Assembly: GCA_000444245.1 (NCBI GenBank)
Contig: ATSW01007521.1
Location: forward strand, 1 to 27,444
Direction: 5' to 3'
Length of the DNA stretch: 27,444 bases
From: Botryllus schlosseri
Taxonomy: Eukaryota; Chordata; Ascidiacea; Stolidobranchia; Styelidae
Below the pieces are notes generated by a model. It did no database searches. It was not told the origin of the DNA and saw nothing but the letters and a program-made list of their open reading frames with translations. Both the position numbers and the translations under genes were made by a program. This document shows positions 1 through 12,800 of this stretch, in pieces. The first letter of the stretch is position 1. Each line of letters begins with the position of its first letter.

Positions 1-517
1 GTTGGGAATACCTATAACATTAAAACCCATACCCATGCCTACCCATACTCAAGTACGGCAAGAATTGATATGAAGATACTTAGGAATCGTTGGGTGACGT
101 TTTTACAATGCTGCAAATCACTCAAGTGTTCTTCTGGCGATATCACTGTCAAGAATCGTTAATGTGAGCTAAATAAATATACGTACTCTCCAGATATTTT
201 ATGTATTCAACAGACTGTCATAGTGTCGCAGCTAAATGGCATTGGATAAATCCAGCACTGTGGCCGCTGCTACTGTAAATACTATGGTATATGATGAAAG
301 AAATGATCAATCACCAAAGAATAGAAACTTTTCAGGACTACAGTTGAATCATTGGAACACTGTACTGTCGAAATATATAATATATAATATGTGGATACTA
401 GGCAGGTAAGGTAGACGTGAGCACCGTCAAGAAGATTGTGTTGATCATAAATATATAAACACATGATTATGTGGATTATGATATATGATGGAATGATGTA
501 AAGAAATCAATTTTCAC
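1..517 (-). other. titin intron (partial)
   Basis: AT-rich sequence with no Ig-like frame on either strand. The short minus-strand ORF ending near 282 has no domain and no matching splice sites. I see nothing else in it. Confidence 0.6.
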
Positions 518-830
518 CTTCGACATTCAAAGAGGCCGAACAAGACACGCGGCCCAATTTATTCCAGGCTCGCACTTCGTACTGCCCTATATCACTATGT
601 TTCACGTCAGTTATCACAATGCCACGGGTGTGACTGTGCATCTTCGTCCGGTAATAGAATTTGTATTTCGCCGAGCCCTGTTCCGGGCCGATCGGAGTCC
701 CGTCCTTAAACCAAGTCACTTGCGGTTCCGGCATGGACGCCAGCCGAACTTGGAAATGCGCTTCCTCGCCTTCTTCCACAACGGTATTTTTACAAGGTTC
801 TGCTATCATGGGCGAGAATTCAGTCACCAC
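518..830 (-). CDS. TTN: titin exon: complete Ig domain (I17-like), last one in the window
   Basis: The 313-nt exon runs from phase 0 to phase 1. It encodes EFSPMIAEPCKNTVVEEGEE, VRLASMPEPQVTWFKDGTPI, TRGIVITDVKHSDIGQYEVR and AWNKLGRVSCSASLNVE. Human I17 has EPAPTVTWFKENKQL and AENMLGESTCAAELLV at the same points. The extra-long C-prime to E region (KYKFYYRTKMHSH) also recalls I17. The acceptor is attacgttcag and the donor G|GTGAAA. The phase 1 end means the chain goes on below position 1. Confidence 0.9.
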
Positions 831-3800
831 CTGAACGTAATAGGATATATATGAAAATACACTACGATGTAAGTCAATTTTATCATTGTGTAAATCAGGG
901 GGTTCCAACCTTTTTTACACTGTGAGACTGAAAATTCTGACAAATCAATGCCCAGCCCATGCACCCTATATTTATCAACCTTTTGAGAAACTAAGAAACC
1001 TTATTTCAATTAAAAACGGGTTTATACAGTTACCGGTAGTTAGAATCATGAAATGATATAAATCCAACACACAATAAGCATGGTAGATTGCATATTTAGT
1101 TAATGCGATGATTGAGCTCGTTTTTTCTTTGGTTGCTGATCAATTGCTTAAGTCAGCTCAAGAGCAAGCAGTAGCCTATTGCCGTAAAGTATATTCGTTG
1201 AATTTTTATTTATTTTTGTTGTTACAGCGAATTAGACTATGACAATTTTTCAAAGCCCGCCTGAAAAAGGCTCAGGGACCCTACGAGACGTGGACTCCAA
1301 GTTGGTAACTAATGTTATACATCATACAATTAGCGAAATACAGTGTGGAATTTTAATTTTTATAAATAGACCTACCACGTAAGAGTTGAATCCTTGCAGT
1401 TTATAGCTACAACAAAGCAAATGATGGCAATTCAAAACAGCGATACCAGATTACATCATAAAGCTGCTCCGTCGAATGAACCTGATACCGGACCGTGAAA
1501 AAACGCACAATAGCAGAGGATTTAAAACAGACTTACGTTCTTTTCTGGCACCGGTAAAGTAATCTCGTAAAATCCAGGATTTTTCTCCAATTGCATCTCT
1601 ATCTGATTGAGGTACGTTTTCCGCTTATCATCCAATTGCGATTTTTCTGCATGAAGATCTTTCGTTACAGACGAATCCGTATATATTTCACAGATCAATT
1701 GCAAATATTCAGCCAGGTGTAATGCTTTGTTTAGTAAGTACGAGAAGTGATTTCCAAGCGTCATGCTTCAGCATTCAGATACATTCAGTAAAACGTCGCC
1801 AAGGCTGATAATGACCCCAAATATTCTTAATGTAGCATACAATACACAACGCCGTATTAGTCCATATAAAATGCGTCCACTCACCAGGTATTCGATGAAA
1901 CAGGATTTTCATACAAACAACACGAGAGTCCATCCAACATGCTTCACCATAGACACATCATCCCAGGCGGTAATCCACAGATCACATGCAGACATCGTGC
2001 GCCATTCAGCGAGCAGTATGTCAATTTTCAAGGCGACATGCTACGCAATATTTAATTTTCTTGCGATTTTAGAACGCGGAAAGGTACATCCGGTATTATC
2101 ACGATTCAAAGTACTCGGGACAATACCACTGCATAACGTTGTTTCTAATATTAGTGCTGCATGTTTTTATGTTTTGTGAAAATCAATATGATCATAGTTT
2201 TCCCGGTAGATGCCTCGGCACCATAACATGCAGGTTATATCTTCAGAACATTGAAATATATTCAAAGCATTTAATGATTAAAGCGGCCACCATAATACCA
2301 AGAGCATAAGAGACTTTCCGAATGAGGTAAAGATGAAAACAGCAAGCCCCATGCATCGAACATCGATTGTTGATATGTATCAACATTTATATGACTCACC
2401 AGACACAATTAGATCAGTGGAGCAAACGGCTTCTCCCGCAGAGTTTGAGCAGTAACACCTAACTTCACCCGCGTCACTTCTTTGGCATTTGCCAATCATC
2501 AGCCAACATCGGCCATTTTCTTCCATTTTGCACTGTGCAACAGGGGATATAAAGAATCAGTGACCAAACTCGATGGAACATACGTCTAAATAATAAGCTC
2601 TAGATGTCGAATGAAGCGGATGCACATTGTATTGTAGTCTGTTCTGAGTTCAGCAGGGGTGGGGCAGTATTTGGTAAGGATAGACTATATAATTCATACC
2701 TGGTAATTTTGATCTTCCGTGACATCTCGGCCAGACAGGTACCATTTTACATCAAGTCCATCTCCGAGAATAATGCATTCAAACTCAACTGGACTTCCTT
2801 CAATAACGTGTGCTGGTTGCAGAGGTTCCATTACTTTGGGCGGTGCAACTAGAACGAGTATAACGCTTCAGTTTGTGAAATGACAAAATTTCGTTTCATT
2901 CACGTTATTTCATATTACAGTACATTACTTGCTAAATATGGCCTACATGAGAATTGAGCGGAAGGTAAGTTTCAAGTGTTGCTTTACACTAAACAACTTA
3001 GTATATGCAGGTAAAACATAGCAAAAGCATATGAAAAAAATATCATAAAATGTACCTGATGGAAAGAGAATGTTGAAGATGGAGTTAAGGCAGAAATGAA
3101 GTTGAAGTATCCCAGAAATGGTGAATGAAGAAGGATAATGGTAAGTTCGAATGAGTGATTCACCATAGAGGAACAGATGAGACGCGGACCGACATTCGCA
3201 CGCAAGCCAACCGTATAACGGAAATATAATGTCAAATGCAGCCGCACCTAACCGCCTACCAAACGATATGAGAAGCATTCCATGATAGCATCGACATATC
3301 AATGCTTTTTTTGTAAAATGACATCAATAAATACTGCATCGAGACGGGACGCCCAACCGCATCGTTAAATTAGGTAACTGTAAATACTAGTTTTATCGCG
3401 TTAGGCGATTCAAATGCGAGTCAAATAATTTAGAGCCCAGAATTTCTGTTCAAGTGTCGTACATGTTTATCTAAGCTCATATCCTCATCGCCACCCGACT
3501 GGCGTCAGCTAAGTACCTTACAAGAAGACCCGAACGAAAGCGGACCGTGCTGGCAGTCGTCAGATCAGGAATCCTGATAAAATGACCAATGTATAATCGA
3601 ATACCGTGACCACAACAATAACAACATCCTATCAAAATCATCGCCAGTCCTGCTTCACTCAACTGATCTTAGTACATGGGACGCCAACAATACCTGACTG
3701 TTGTAAATTAGAAAGTGCCTAAAGTGACGTACGATATCATTAAAACGACAAGGCCATATAATAATTCATAGCAAAGTTGTTCGTAGTTAGCTTGTGTTTA

Positions 3801-6800
3801 TTTACGTGACAAGGTGAAATTGAACATGCGCAAACAATAATATATGTATATAGTTTGTATACGGATTCCATAATTCAAATAAATATATCTTCAGCCCTCA
3901 TGCCTGGACAGGATTAAGACATAATTCATGCATATGACAAGCGTTGGCTTGTCTGCTGAAATCGACAACGGACAGTCTGAATTCATAACGTGTACACACC
4001 GTGCTCAAGCTCATGCCGCGGCTCAAAGGTCAAAGTCAATGACCCGCAATCCCAAAGTACGCTCCACGTCACATATAAACTTTGATCTATATCTGTTGCA
4101 CACCGCGACGGCTGGATCGCCACTGGCCACATCGTCACCATCTTCGCCAAGGGTAGATTGACCGATACCTTCTGGCAGGTTTGATAAAGGTTCGGGACGT
4201 ATCATTACAGACGCAATGCCGTTTTGGGCTCTTATTTCGCTAGTTTCGGATTGTACGAACTTGCTTTCTGACATTGTCATTGTCATGGAGGATGATTTAC
4301 CATCCATATCATCAACACACCAAGTCGGTATAGAAACGACACTACGCTCAATATCAGATATTGATGACAAGGAATTTTGTGCGTTAAGACTCTCCCTATA
4401 CGCTACTAACTTCCGTGGGTCCGACATTTTCCGTAAAAAATCACGCACCGGGACAGGGTCTACGACATCAAGCGTACTTTGGGATTCTAGCCGCGCTTGA
4501 GCGGTGTTTATACTAGCAAGAGTCGATGTGGCGTCCGATGTGACTTGTTGTTGGCCAGCAGCTACACAGCCGTCCACAGAGGCCGTGCTGAACTCACTGT
4601 CAAGCCGCAGTTTAGCGCTACTAGACACTTCGCCTTTTGAGTTGCTGACAACAGCCTTGTAAACGCCAACATCTTCCGGGTAAGCTTCTGTGATTTCGAG
4701 CTGGTGTACTCCGTGGAATTGAGAGATTTTGAAATAGCGCGAGGGCCGGATGCGTTTGTTGTCGATAAACCAAGATACGGTGGCATCTGTGTCGCGGAAA
4801 AATTCAGAATGCGAGAGACAAGCAGAAAAGAGAGCAGAAGTCAAGTTTTATAGCAAAAGAGTTTGAAGCAGTCAGAAGGACTATAGCAATAACTTATTGC
4901 GAGACAACAGTCACGGAATCTACGAAATATCACTAAGCTACTCTCGTATAAGTGATAACAACATTTCTATGAAAAGATCAATCCCCAACATTGTCTCAAA
5001 GTGCAATTATATAGTTACTATCGAAAAATACCAAATTGTATGTAATGTGATATGTAACTGGCATTATTGCCTTTGTGGGCGTATGAACGAAACATATTTC
5101 AACTTTCCGCATCATCCAGACCGTTATAACGTCACACTGAATGATACGTGAACACTCGACTCGAATTGAAACCAAATACGGTAATCAATTCAGAATCGAA
5201 TCAATCGAGATAGATTTTGCTCAGCCGTGCCAACAATCAACTTTAATTCGGTCTTGAAAATGCTTTACTCGGTTCTAAATATCCTTGGTTTTATTGATGA
5301 CACGCTTACCGGTTCCGGCGACTTTACATTGGAATCTCGCGCTTTGTCCTTCTCTGGTAATGAAATCTTGAATGGGCTCCAGTATCTCCGGAGGAGCGAG
5401 GTCCGGTTGGTGAATGGCTGGCATTTTGTCTTTGTCTGGAACAACACCCACGTTTTGTTCATGTCAACATGAAATCATAATTAACCGTAGTGTAGACAGA
5501 GGTGCTCAGAGTCGTCAGAGTTGCTACTCAAGCGAAATTAAAAGTTATGCCGTAAATTTATACTCAGTAACAAGCAAAAGAAGCGATTTCCAATACATTC
5601 AAACACTAATTCAGGGGGAAGTAGAAAATGGACGTTAGGAGTACTCAATTAAGTAGTTTCAGAGTAAATAGGACCCATCCGTTTGCGGAAACAACTTCTC
5701 AACTTACTGTCGACTTCCAAATCAGCCGCACTTTTCAAGACTCCAAGTTCGTTGCGAGCTTCGCAAACGTATCTCCCAGCGTCCGATTCCTCTACTCCGA
5801 TCACGACCAAGGTGTGCTGATCTTCGTCGTGCAGTACCTTGTATTTGAAACCTGAAAGAATCAAACTTGAAATGTTAACCCCAGCAATAAAACGCATGGT
5901 AAAAACATCATATGAGAATATGACATCTAAAACAGCACATGACAAGTCTCTGCAATTGTCAAAAATGTAAACGTGTATATACTTGGTTTGATTTCGATTC
6001 CTTCCCTGTACCACTTGATGGTTGGATCAGGCCTTCCGCTGATTCGCACCGTGAAACGGGCCTGTTCGCCTGCTATTACTATGCAGTTGCGAAGTTCTTG
6101 AACAAATCGCGGAGGTTCGGGAGCTGAAGGGAAGGTGTAGGTAAGAATTATAGAATTCAGTATAAGCCGGATATGAATTTTGAAAATACAGATATGATTG
6201 TCCGATGGCCATAAAGTGCCACTGCGTTCTAAATATGATGTGGTCTCAAGTTGAAGAAAGAAGGGTGAAAAACTATCAGGCGGCAGCCATTGTACTCTAG
6301 CTGCAGCTATATACCACTTTGGTATTGAAGCTGATTAATCGACCATCGAATACTTGAAGACAAACATAAAGTTAAACGAAGAGAGAAATGGTGATGCCAG
6401 AAATTGCTATAACAGGTTTGTGACAGCAGAGGGAGTTTGTGTATAATCTAAAATTGAACTCGATTATTCGAATTTCATGCCTAGTGACGTCATATTAGAT
6501 GATAAAAATGTTGATAAACAACGTTGTTTGCAATTCTCTACTACTTGCTGAGGATTACCCATGACGAGTGTTAGCGGCAAAAAAATCGGATTTATTTCAA
6601 TCCGAATATATCATTCACTGTATATTGAAATTCTGCACCTCCAATAGTATCTTTTAAACCAAATTCCCCGCTTAACAAGCGCGGTATCTTATAACGCCGT
6701 TAGATATAATTCTCTAACTATATTGTTTATATTTATATATGTCTAACGTGGAAATCTACTCACGCTGCACGTAAAGGAAAGTCGTTGCCTTCTGATTCCC

Positions 6801-9800
6801 TGCTTGGAACGTATATTCCCCTTCGTCGGCGAATGTCACTTCTTCCACGTAAAGTCGGTGAGACCTATCGTCTACGAGGTATTGATATCTGAAAACGAAA
6901 ATTAAGTCCATCACACAACTCTGATTACTACATTGGCGAGATGAATTGTTAACTTCACCGTATCATAAAACTTTATTCCCGTATTTTAATGAAACTATAA
7001 AAGTATCATTCTCGTATGGATAGTATATCTATAATGCTTCCTGTTCGAATGCTAACCGATACAATGCAGCGGAGGAGCATTGCAGAAAGCGTTATAGCGA
7101 TCGTTAAACACGCTATTCAAATAATCTTACAAAAAAGTCAGTTAGCTAGAAGGAATCACGATTCACCTCAATAGCCCGCGTTCGCACATTTAAATATGTA
7201 CGCAGGTGAAGGTACACACTACACAGCCTTACATTTGCGAACAGGCAATCACAGTCAAGTATAATAGGTTCAATATTGTATTACGGGACACTAGATCGTT
7301 CGTAAGGACGGGGGATTTTCACGTCGCTTGTTACCCGAGACAAGGCTGCGACTTTCATTCTGATAAAGATCAGTATTTGTCTTCGCTAATCGATTTCTAT
7401 GATACAGCGCAAATAACTTTGGAAATCTTCGCCATTGCAATGTGGATTTTGCTATTCTTTGGACTACAATATCGTAGCTCAAGTTAATCATAACGCAAAT
7501 AACCAGTGGACTATACTTCAGATATTTTTATCCAACCAGTTGGCATGGGATGATATTCCGATGCAACACGCCGAGGAACATAGTGTAATATTGTCAATCA
7601 AAACACGAACAGTTTATATCAGGGCTACCGCGGTCCGAATGCGGGATAATTTGTCTGAATTTACCATTATCGTTCATTTGCAAACAGAAATAGCAGCGTT
7701 TTCATTCATTCCGTTCATCCTCACACTATAATGGCGGCGAGTCAGTGTTTTCAGAGACGAACTTTATAAAGAACAAACTTCGCATATGCATGGTCACGGT
7801 CAATTTGGACATTGAAAACATTCACCAATGGCTTCGACTCGCTCTCGCCACTTTAACACCAAGGTTTAAAGAACTAGCAAGAAATAAACATTTCAATTCA
7901 CTCACTAGCAATAAATACATTTCGCGTATTGCTTTTGGTTTGGTAATACCGCTTTACCGAAATTCGTATGTAGCTATACCGTATTGCACTTGTACGACCG
8001 CAAATTATTTCATGAGAGTTATAACGGATCTAAGCGGACGTTAAACTTTTTTAACTGGACGTTTACTGCAAACAGTCGAGTCAGCCTCGTCTACATTCAA
8101 TTTATAATGCGATATTCGTCCGATGAAAGCGAATTGCCTCTTTTGTTTCAGCACATACTGGTACACACAACGCGAGTTCCCGTGATTACTGTAATAATTG
8201 CAGAAGTGTCACCCGTCGTGCCGCGAGTAAAACAATCAACGTTTAAGGACCCACTGTTTGGAAATAGTAATGGAAAGGCGATAAACGTGCTTGCTAAGGA
8301 AGACTAATTTACGAATAAGGAATAGTCATTTACGAGAAGCAAAGTTGACAAGCTATAGTTGGACATTACAAACGCCATACCTGCCTCGCTTATTGCAGAA
8401 TGCAGATAAGTACGAATTAGTTAAGTTTAGGACATCATTCCTTAATTACTAACACTTTATCATTAAAATGCTACAAGGAAATGCATATAATGCGAATCGA
8501 GCCAAGCTTTCTGTAAAGAACTGATACTAAATTAGTTCTAACTCGACCCAGATATTCACAACGCATACCTAGTTCCTTGTGCATAGCGACAGTCACTTGT
8601 AATAAACATAGCACCAAATATAGGAAGAGCTAACCAATCTCAGCTACGTACGCCCACAATAATACTCGTACGATTGAAAACGCATGTTTTGATCACGACA
8701 GCCTGTTTTACAAGCGATTCCAAACAAGAAAACACGTCTTCAAACAGTTTGACAAGTTGATATAGCAAACATAACACAACGTGAAGGCGCGTTTCGATTA
8801 CTTAGAACAGCCGTGGTGAAATGTACAAGCGAGAGCTACATTAATTGAATCACGATCGCATATATTAGCGTGTCAGGCCCGGGAATCTACAAGCGATTCC
8901 GACGCCAACAGTTTGCGTTGAGTATAGTGTGAATCAGATTGTAAATATACGAGTAGTAACAGCGGGGTCTGTTTTTATGAGACTTTAAATCAAACGACGC
9001 AATTAGGCACAATTACCATTGAATCCAATGATAGAAATCAGCCTGGAAATTACATTTACAAATTTGTATAGCCTAACAGCTAGGACACGAAGCGCACAGA
9101 CTTATACAAACTAATGGATTTTGAAAATGCGCTCCTAGAACTTAACTAACGAACGTTAAATCCGCATCTAACTAACTAAAACACAACTGACTCATAAACT
9201 GAAAATGCTGCTTCGCAAATGAAATAAGAAACTTTTGAGTTGGAATAGGCACTTCAAAAGGACGGGGTGCAGGGTTTGAAATGGGAGGGTTTCGACTCCT
9301 AAAACATACCCCTGGCTACGCCCCTTTCAGTAGTGATGATGACTCTAAGCAAGTCACAGCTCCAAGAACATCACACAGAAATCGCGATTGACGCCAAACG
9401 GCGACGCGTGCTTTCTAGTTGTTCTAAAACTATTTTTTTGTAATGCGCAACTAGAACTAGAACTAGAACTGCTCACGATTCAAACTCAAAAGCTAGAACT
9501 AGTACGACTCGTAAAACCACTAGTTAGTTGGCTGTCAAGTAGCTACATAACAGCAGCTTGCACATGTCTTGCAGAGCAAACGATATTACAAATGAGCTAC
9601 TTGGAATTAAATCCTTGAGATAACATTTCATCAACTGATAGCATACTGTTCTGAAATCTAGTCTAGATCAAACGGAATGGAACACAACATCCTAGACACA
9701 AAAAACATATAATATTGTAACTATCAAGGCTGTGCTACGCTTTTACCAGCGCAATATATGATTGTGCCCGTTACTAGATAAACTTACAGCCATATATATG

Positions 9801-12800
9801 CCTCAAATATACTCAACGATTAGAACCTCACTTCAAAACAACGCAATTAAAAACGCTTTCCTGCCATTCTGTGCAGCTAACACGTCACAACGCTACTCCA
9901 AATACACAATGCGCAATTTCCGGAACAGGTCAAACAGAAATGACCACTGCGTTCCATAGTGTGCAAACACATTGACCGTATAAGTCACAGCACACGGGTC
10001 AAGCCAATACAGGCACGGTGAGTCATTCTACATTTGCCATCAACGCAAGACCAAACAAATCTTACTCTCGGCCTAAAGTTGAGGCTTTTCTCATACAGTA
10101 AAGCGAACATTTAGTGGCCGCAACAATATTTGCACTGGACCGGGATTTTATTGAAGCTGCGTCAATAGATTTTAAAGCTATTGTTTTCGGATTATCCGTA
10201 AGTTCCTGGCTAATAACATGAGTCATTGCGTAGACTGCCAACTAGCGTAATAAACAACCGGGATTTTTTTAAAGTAAGGTTTCCAATAGAAAGTCTTCAC
10301 TGCATGGATATCGTGCTTCGTAATTAGTGGTGGTTGTAAAACACTTTAACATAAACGCCTAGGTTGGTTACCACAAGATTAACAGTTAATATGCACGCAC
10401 AATCTCATAAATTTTGACTTCTTATCCAAAATTGATCAATTAGGCTTGAGAGTCAGCTGCAACGCGAACTAAACTTGTTAAGCTGGAACATTTACATACA
10501 ATCATACATATAGAATTTGGGTGAAATCAACACTCGCAATATCATTCTTACACAAACATACGACTCAAACTCGAGATGATCAATTGCAATCACTGACCTA
10601 GGCAAAGTGAAATCGATTTCCACGCCTTGCTTGTACCAATGCGCCTGGACGTTGGGTTTGCTGACGCGGAACTCCAAAACGGCTTTTTGGTTCTCCACGA
10701 CGCTCACGGTCTTGACGCATTTCGTGATGTCAACCTCCAGCACTAAAATACACAATACATCACATCCCCAACCAATTGAGGTCTAGAACAGTGGTTCCCA
10801 AAGCGGCCGATATTGGGCCCCTTGGGTCGATTTTGAGAGATAGTGGGCGACAAAAAGAATTAGGCGATTAGTCAATTATATCGAAGTGTCGGTTTGGTTT
10901 CTTGCTAAGTTCCAGTTAAAACCGATCTATGTTGATAGAAGAGGGGTTCAACGCATGACTCATCCCAGTCCGCGAAAGGTGAAAAGAATTACTAAAGGAA
11001 ATGTGCTTCATATCCAAGCTTTGCAGCAACGCTTTGTCAAATCACATTCAAAATCTAGTTTTTCACTTGATAATATCAAGTATGCAAAAATTAGAATTGC
11101 AGCATCAACGAAATTCATAAGTAGGAATAGTGTACGAAAAAACTACTTGCGTAAATTAAGCAAGTAGATAAACCTACTTGATTACTATGGAACAATAAAA
11201 GTACTCCGTCACTGATGACCTTCTACACTATATAGTGATTCTCCATATATTTTCAATCACGATCCTCTTATTAGTCTAAACCAGTGGTGCTCCAACTGGG
11301 GAGCCTGAAGGCATCTGAAGGGCGTGCGCGAAGCCGCGGTCAACCGAAGAAAATTTTTGCGTTACGCGCAATATACATCCAATAAATAGTTATTGCTCTG
11401 TATATATGGTCCGAATGTCATATTTGAGAATTATCTCATCAACATTCATAACCTTCCATGCAATCAAACTATCCGTTGGGATTTCCAGCGCTCTGGTTGC
11501 ATTTTGTAATATGACGATAAGGGGGGCGCGGAATTCTTCACTATCATAAAGGAGGGCGTGTCGGAAAAGTTTGAGAACCACTGTTTCAGGGGGATAAAAT
11601 TATGACGAGCTTGATAATTGGGATTGGGCGATGAGTCAAAAGTAAATGGAGCCACAGGACTCTAATCTACTATGGAACATACACTCTAATTGATTTTACC
11701 CGATATCATTCATTCAAGATAAGTGAGATATAATTTAGTCTCGAATATTTACGCTGGACAAAACGATGACATAATTGACAACATGAATATGAAGAGATTG
11801 CCGAGGTACAGAACTTCACGATACAATTGAATTATTGAAATAAATACGAATATTTTCGGATGAGGTAATCAACAGCAACTAGTAGAGAATTGAAAAGAAC
11901 ATAGTATCGATATTATTCAACTGAATATGAACTTGACGACTGTTTATATCTTATGCTATGTTTTTGACATTTGCATACTAATTTCCACCATTAAAAATGA
12001 ATCAAATTTCAATTGAGAGGGTATACAGTTTGAGACGTGCGTTTGAGAAACACTAGTCTAGAGCGATAGCCAAACTAACCTTCCACATGCAGAGTCGATG
12101 AAGTCAGCTCCCGTCCGGCAAACAGCGAGTACACCCCTTCGTCCTCAGCGCCGAGGTCTTTGATTTTCAGCGAGTGCGTCGCGTCTTTGGACTTGGCCTC
12201 GAACTTCGAAGTGGAGTCCGTCATGCGTGACGTAACGTCGATTCTCTGCCCGTCTTTCATCCAGTACGCCTTCACGTCGTCCGCGTCGATTTGAGTCTCG
12301 AAGATCACCGTCTCGTGGGCTTTCGCGGAACGCTTGGCCGACAAGGGCCAAATTACCTTCACGGCTGGCGTAAGAAAGATTTTTGTTGAGCGTATATGCT
12401 GCACAAGCATACAGTATATCTATTTATTCATTGCATATCTATATATGTGTGTGTGTTTACACCGATTTAACGAGTTGACGCAACTCTTTGGCTGCCAGCA
12501 GTTGTATCATATAATCCTTACGTGTGATTTAGACTTAAAAACTAAGAAAATGTTCAGCTCTGCGAAATTAGATAATAATTAGAATTGTAGCTACAACAAA
12601 TTAGATAACAATTTGAATTATAGCTACACGTTGTTTTTTTTTCAAATTAGATCATAGTTATAATTATAGCTACACAAATGTTTCCAAATTCGATACAATT
12701 AGAATTATGCATATACAATTTTTCCAAATTAGATTACAATTAGGATTATAGCGAGTGTTTTTTTCAAATTAGGTTAGAATCAGATTGATTGCTACACAAT

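Noticed and set aside
2943-3302. Membrane protein gene on the minus strand
   Set aside because: Hydrophobic, but it lies in a titin intron in two overlapping alternative frames, with AT-driven Phe/Ile/Leu composition and no initiation or splice context.
4216-4500. Plus-strand ORF of 94 codons
   Set aside because: It is the antisense shadow of the I15/unique-tail exon.
7206-8307. Row of plus-strand ORFs as a nested gene
   Set aside because: Frames differ, there is no recognisable domain, no good splice sites join them and the composition is like the rest of the intron.
10886-11167. Transposase gene of the adjacent hAT fragment
   Set aside because: The 93-codon frame shows no RNase-H-like or hATC motif.
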